The notes beneath the pieces are model-generated. The model had not been told where the DNA came from, searched no databases, and saw only the letters and a list, made by a program, of their open reading frames with translations. From Dipteronia dyeriana (taxonomy: Eukaryota; Streptophyta; Magnoliopsida; Sapindales; Sapindaceae), in contig CM065297.1 of assembly GCA_032871835.1 (NCBI GenBank), positions 18,466,098-18,530,097 of the forward strand: a DNA stretch of 64,000 nt, given 5' to 3'. Both the position numbers and the translations under genes were made by a program. This document shows positions 60,101 to 64,000 of the stretch, in pieces. The first letter of the stretch is position 1. Every line of letters starts with the position of its first letter.

Positions 60101-60528
60101 TCCGGGTTAAACTGTCTTCTCTTCTGGATCACTGGTTATTGATCGGGATCGACCACTAGGTAGTGGGAAATTATATTTGCATCGATTCTGGGCATATTTA
60201 TGTGTTTCCATGAGAAAACATCCTTGTACTCCTTCAACAAGCTGGCCATTTTATCCCAAATTTCTCCCATCAGCGGGACCACAAGTTTTATGGTCTGATC
60301 GTGGTTGCCCTCGTCGACTACGACTTCCATGGTCGGATCATCTTCTTGGGCCTTCATATCCTCCGAAGATACCTCTTTTAGGTCCAGGTCAAATCGGGTA
60401 GGCATTTCTATTACAACCCCTCCTTCATCCACCTTCGGGTCTCCCTTATCTTTTTGGATATCTATCTTCATTACGCCTGATTCAGCCTTTTCCCTGTACA
60501 CAACTAGATTCGCCTTTTTTGCCCATTG
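57110..60528 (-). pseudogene. Tat-element pol: reverse transcriptase, RNase H, integrase
   Basis: From right to left, the pre-RT region at 60300-60136 (DVFSWKHINMPRIDANIISH) leads into reverse transcriptase (60025-59366). That domain has WRMCVDFIDLNKACPKDS, GLYYYKGMPFGLKNVGATY and the catalytic AVYIDDMLTKS. RNase H follows (59158 to about 58340; LYVDGS, AKYEALLARL, SDSQVVVNQ). The integrase comes last, with its zinc region ending CGSCQRIAKDIKRPPE at about 58040 and core GIDLIGPIPTATKERAKHVI at about 57960, fading out near 57110. Many stops and some frameshifts are present; several fall at expected Gln or Trp codons. Ty3/gypsy assignment is firm. Confidence 0.85.
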
Positions 60529-62869
60529 ATCGGAGAGATTTATATACCTTTTGAGGTCCCCATTTTCTAGCTTTTGTTCTTGTTTTCGAATATATTTTGT
60601 TATGGGATGTGTTTGTGAGTCTTGTGTAGGTACATGTTCCCTACAGAAGGTATTTGAGCTTAATTGAAGAGTTTTGGAGGTTAAATGACAGAATTTGGAA
60701 TAGCTTGTACAGACACCACAATTTTGGAAGCTCATATCTCTCTCCAATTATTTAACTACATTTCCAATAACCGTTTTTCGGAAAGCCCCAGAAGTCTTTT
60801 TTCCAACGCAATTTACAGATCATGATTCTGAGTTTTTTGGAGAAAGTTATGACTGTTTTTGTAACAGTGTGTAGAGAAGTGCGGTACTCAACCGCGCGAG
60901 ACCAAGTTGCATACCACGTTTTGTACCGCACTTATGGGCAGCAAGCTCCAAAAAGTGATATGCGGTACGATGTGTTGATGCTTACAGCATCTTGAACCGC
61001 TCCTCTTGGCAGCCGCTTAAATCATACTGATGTGCGGTACACTGTGTTTATACGAACAACACATCAAACCGCACTTCTGGGTAGAAATGTATTTTTCAGC
61101 CATTTTCAGAGGGGTATTCTTGTATTTTAACTCCAAAGTCTAGCCCTAAACTCCCACACTATAAATACCCCTTTTTCTTATCATTCTTCAGACCTCTCTT
61201 CCCCTTTTTTCCCCTTCTCACGCCTCTTCTATTCTTTCTTCCATTTTCTTTCATCTTTTGCTCATATGGAGGTTTTTCCTCCATGGGAGCTCACCATACA
61301 CCTCCACCCCACCATTTTACCTCTCCTCCATCCATCTTAGAGTAGATTACAAAGGAAATAGAAGTCAAAGCGGAGCTAGGAAGGATTTGAGCATCTTTTG
61401 AGGGTTTGTCTTCAAAGGTTTGTTTCTTTTTACTCATTTCTTTGTATTTCTTGTTTTCTTTTATGTATTTCACCAATTTAGGGATATTGTAAACCTATAC
61501 TTGTGTAATAAATGTATTGATTATTCTTAAATTCATTTGGGTTTTGTTTTGCTCTTTGATATATGTGTTTTTATGCTCTTAATATGATATGTATGTGTAT
61601 GAATTGTTAGAAATCAATAGGTGTCCATGATTGGGTTTAGGAGTAGTTGTAATTTATAGTAGAAATTAGATACCCATGATTGTTGATTGATTGATGGATG
61701 ATTTGAAATTCCATGTATTGATTAATTTGAGTAATAGGGATTTTAGCCCCAAAGAGTAGAAAATGTTTCAGTTCAGACTTTTAGTTGCTAAATTGACCCT
61801 TGGTTCATATCTTTGTCCTTAATTAGTCTTTGTATTAAGACACGATTATCTATCCACGTGACAGGATTGAGTGATGAATTGATTGTGGGAAAATTCCCTA
61901 ATCAAGAGGATGAACCTTTAACCTAAATTGAATGTTCTTAATAGTATAACAATCACATTGTTGCATGTAGTTGTTAGGTAAACTTGTTTCCAATGTTTAG
62001 CCATCCTAGGAAGTTGGCTAAACCGAATCTTTGACCTATAAGTAAATACCACCGAAATTTTATTGTGCTTGTGTTGTTATATGGATGTTTTGAGTGCTTA
62101 AAAACTTTTCTTAATCGATCACTTTGTAATTGATCCATGGTTAGATGCTATGTACCAAGAGGAGACGCGTTTGACAATGCTTAGATAAACATTCACTATG
62201 CTTGACTAGAAAGTGCTAGAACCACTAGGCTAGCGTATATGGTTTGATTTGTATTCCACGTGCTTAATGGGTTCATATATATTTTCTGGATTGCTCGAGA
62301 GAGATTTCAGGTATATATGGATACTATCTGTAAGACATCGAGGCAGATTAGAGATTAATTAAGGGGATAAGAGCTTATGATATACTTGCACATTTGAGGA
62401 TTAGGTGAGTCTAGAACGTAATTAGGACATTTTGCTAGTCTCTGTGACTTGCGCTCTTGCGAGGCCAAACTTAAATGTTCATATTTGACAACACTGCAAC
62501 GAAGGTTTCGTACCGCACTTTTCTGTGCACCGTTACAAAAATAGTCATAACTTTCTTCAAAAACCTTGGAATCATGATTTGTAAATTGCGTTGGAAAGAA
62601 GACTTCTAGGGCTTTCTGAAAATTGGTTATGGGAAATGTAGTTCAATCATAAGAGAGAGATATGACCTTCCGATATTGGGGTGTCTGCATAAGCTATTCT
62701 AAATTCTGCCCTTTAACCTCCAAAACTCTTCAATTAAGCTAAAATACCTTTCGTAGGGAACACGTACCTACACAAGGCTCACAAACACATCAAATACCAA
62801 AATATACTCGAAAACAAGAACAAATGCTAGAAAATGGGGACCTTACAAATGTATATAAATCACTCCGAT
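60529..62869. mobile_element. Long-TIR DNA element, 2.34 kb, inside Tat protease-RT
   Basis: Inverted repeats of about 370 bp (60529-60900 and 62490-62869) share ATCGGAG then ATTTATATAC, GGGGACCT, GAAAATGGGG and many longer blocks. The flanking retroelement coding sequence resumes across it. The 9-bp flanks are TGCCCATTG and CACCCACTC, diverged but each coding a Gln/Glu-Trp-Ala/Val step at the junction. The interior has a promoter-like CTATAAATACCCC (61160) with a C/T-rich leader and GTGCGGTAC motifs, but no recognised gene. Mutator-type by TIR length and duplication size; superfamily inferred. Confidence 0.75.
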
Positions 62870-62899
62870 CACCCACTCTTGAGAACTTTTCATGACACC

Positions 62900-64000
62900 T
62901 ACCCCAACTTCTGTTGGGAACTTCACTGTCAGGACATAGCTGATAGTCACATCTTTAGACTTGTTCGAGAAAGGTCTGCTCAACAGGGCATTGTACCACT
63001 AATTTTCCATATTCACGACCATAAAATCCAGTAATACTGGTTTGGTTCATCATTGTTCCCAGTGATCTTACTTTTGCTCCTCCAAAGTCTTTCAATGGGA
63101 CTTGAAGCGGCTGAAGTCTTTTCTTTGCAATCCGATCTGGTTGAACACTTCCACACTCAAGATATCAGTTAAGCTCCCATTATCGATCAACACCCTTCTC
63201 ATTTCCTTATGACCCACGTGAACCGACACAATAGTCGTATCATTCGGCCTTACCTCTGACCCATGCGTGCCTGCCTCGGTGAAGACTATAGGGTCCCATC
63301 CTTGCTTAAACCTTTTCTGATCAGGGCCTAACAAATTTACTTCCAGATTCCTCTAACCTTCTATGGCTTCTCTAACTTCAGTCATTCTCTCCCGACTACT
63401 ACCCCCAGTGTGTGTCCTATCAAAGATGGTGTTGATTGCCCCACTGTCTGAATTTCTTCTAGGACACCTTTGGCTTCTATCATGTTCTTCCTTCAGGGTG
63501 TCTTTATGTTGGACATCCCCACTTCTTAAGACCATATCCTTGAGTTGCACCTCTCTGATCAGCTTTTCGAAGTAATCCCTTAACTGATAAGAATTAGAGG
63601 TTTCATGACCATTCTCTTGTTGAAATCTACAGTATTTTTTGGTGTCTCTCCTCGCAAAGCTAGACTGTCTCGAGGGCTTTTTGTACAGATTCTTGTCTTC
63701 TATCACATTAAAGATTTCCTTTTGTCTCTTGACCAATGAGGTGTAATTGGTGTATTTCCTCTTAAAATGCTTACCTCATTTGTCGTCATCCTTGCATCCA
63801 TTCTTACCTCTGCCACCATTGCCCTTTTGATCCCCTTTTCCACTATTCTTCGAGCTACCATATTTGGGTTTTTGGCTACTTTCAGGCCGACCCCATGTAT
63901 AAGCTCTCCACCGTGGGCCATTTTTTCTTTCTCTGCTATGGTGTATCCTTCAACATAATCTACCATGCTTGCATACGTGGTCGACCCTTTCTGTCTCAGA
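62900..64000 (-). pseudogene. Tat-element gag (3' part) and aspartic protease
   Basis: The gag tail (63966-63353) carries YCRFQQENGHETSNSYQLRD and YFEKLIREVQLKDMV, the zinc-finger-like and leader segments typical of Tat Gag. The protease (63334-62890) has FTEAGTHGSEVRPNDTTIVS and the active-site motif RVLIDNGSLTDILS, then SYVLTVKFPTEVGVGVMKS. It ends at the insertion of the 60529-62869 element. Frame changes near 63720, 63345 and 63090 show decay. The start of gag lies beyond the window. Confidence 0.8.

Larger units (their letters stand above)
50124..64000 (-). mobile_element. Tat-lineage Ty3/gypsy retrotransposon, partial
   Basis: Read leftward from the window edge the order is gag, protease, reverse transcriptase, RNase H, integrase, then a long region with an additional gene on the opposite strand, then a probable 3' LTR. 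Protease-RT-RNase H-integrase order places it in Ty3/gypsy, and a long 3' region with an antisense gene is known from the Tat branch of plant Ty3/gypsy elements. The 5' LTR lies beyond the window. Two DNA elements are nested in it (52495-53645, 60529-62869). All genes are broken. Confidence 0.8.

Overview
This window is nuclear DNA of a flowering plant, most likely a eudicot. It carries intron-containing plant gene families (heavy-metal-associated isoprenylated proteins, acylphosphatase, SAUR) and is AT-rich. Most of it is plant transposable elements: Mutator, hAT, CACTA, PIF/Harbinger-like, Ty1/copia, the Tat branch of Ty3/gypsy, and tRNA-derived SINEs. No bacterial, organellar or CRISPR features were seen. 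The species cannot be named from sequence alone.

Layout. 0.17-2.9 kb: decayed Mutator (MULE) transposase on the minus strand, with an ATCGAGAAC minisatellite upstream of its start (3.0-3.6 kb). 5.45-6.39 kb: a complete non-autonomous MULE with a perfect 9-bp target duplication. 6.7-10.8 kb: HIPP block 1, with one intact three-exon gene (6942-8684) followed by a broken copy. 11-17.9 kb: almost wholly DNA-transposon derivatives, including two pairs of related elements. 18.0-26.3 kb: HIPP block 2, two further copies. One is broken by point mutations and carries a 1.8-kb element in its intron; the other is split in its coding sequence by a 2.56-kb non-autonomous LTR retrotransposon. 27.3-34.5 kb: a SINE, then a three-level nest in which a Mutator element contains an hAT element that contains a CACTA element, each junction marked by a target duplication of the right length. 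34.7-35.7 kb: intact acylphosphatase gene. 37.9-38.3 kb: intact SAUR gene. 40.7-41.0 kb: SAUR pseudogene. 41.2-46.1 kb: decayed copia element with both LTRs. 49.2-50.1 kb: probable solo LTR. 50.1 kb to the right edge: a large Tat-lineage Ty3/gypsy element on the minus strand. It has an additional antisense gene on the plus strand and two nested DNA elements (hAT at 52.5-53.6 kb, long-TIR element at 60.5-62.9 kb). Its 5' LTR lies outside the window.

Genes. Only three host genes look intact: the HIPP gene (one HMA metal-binding domain, Lys-rich tail, C-terminal CTIM prenylation box), the acylphosphatase (a long-start form with a possible transit peptide and an internal Met at 82), and the SAUR gene. 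Everything else is duplicated-gene wreckage or transposons carrying stops and frameshifts. The most informative content is the layered insertion history and the two-block HIPP duplication, which preserves intact, broken and transposon-split states of the same gene.
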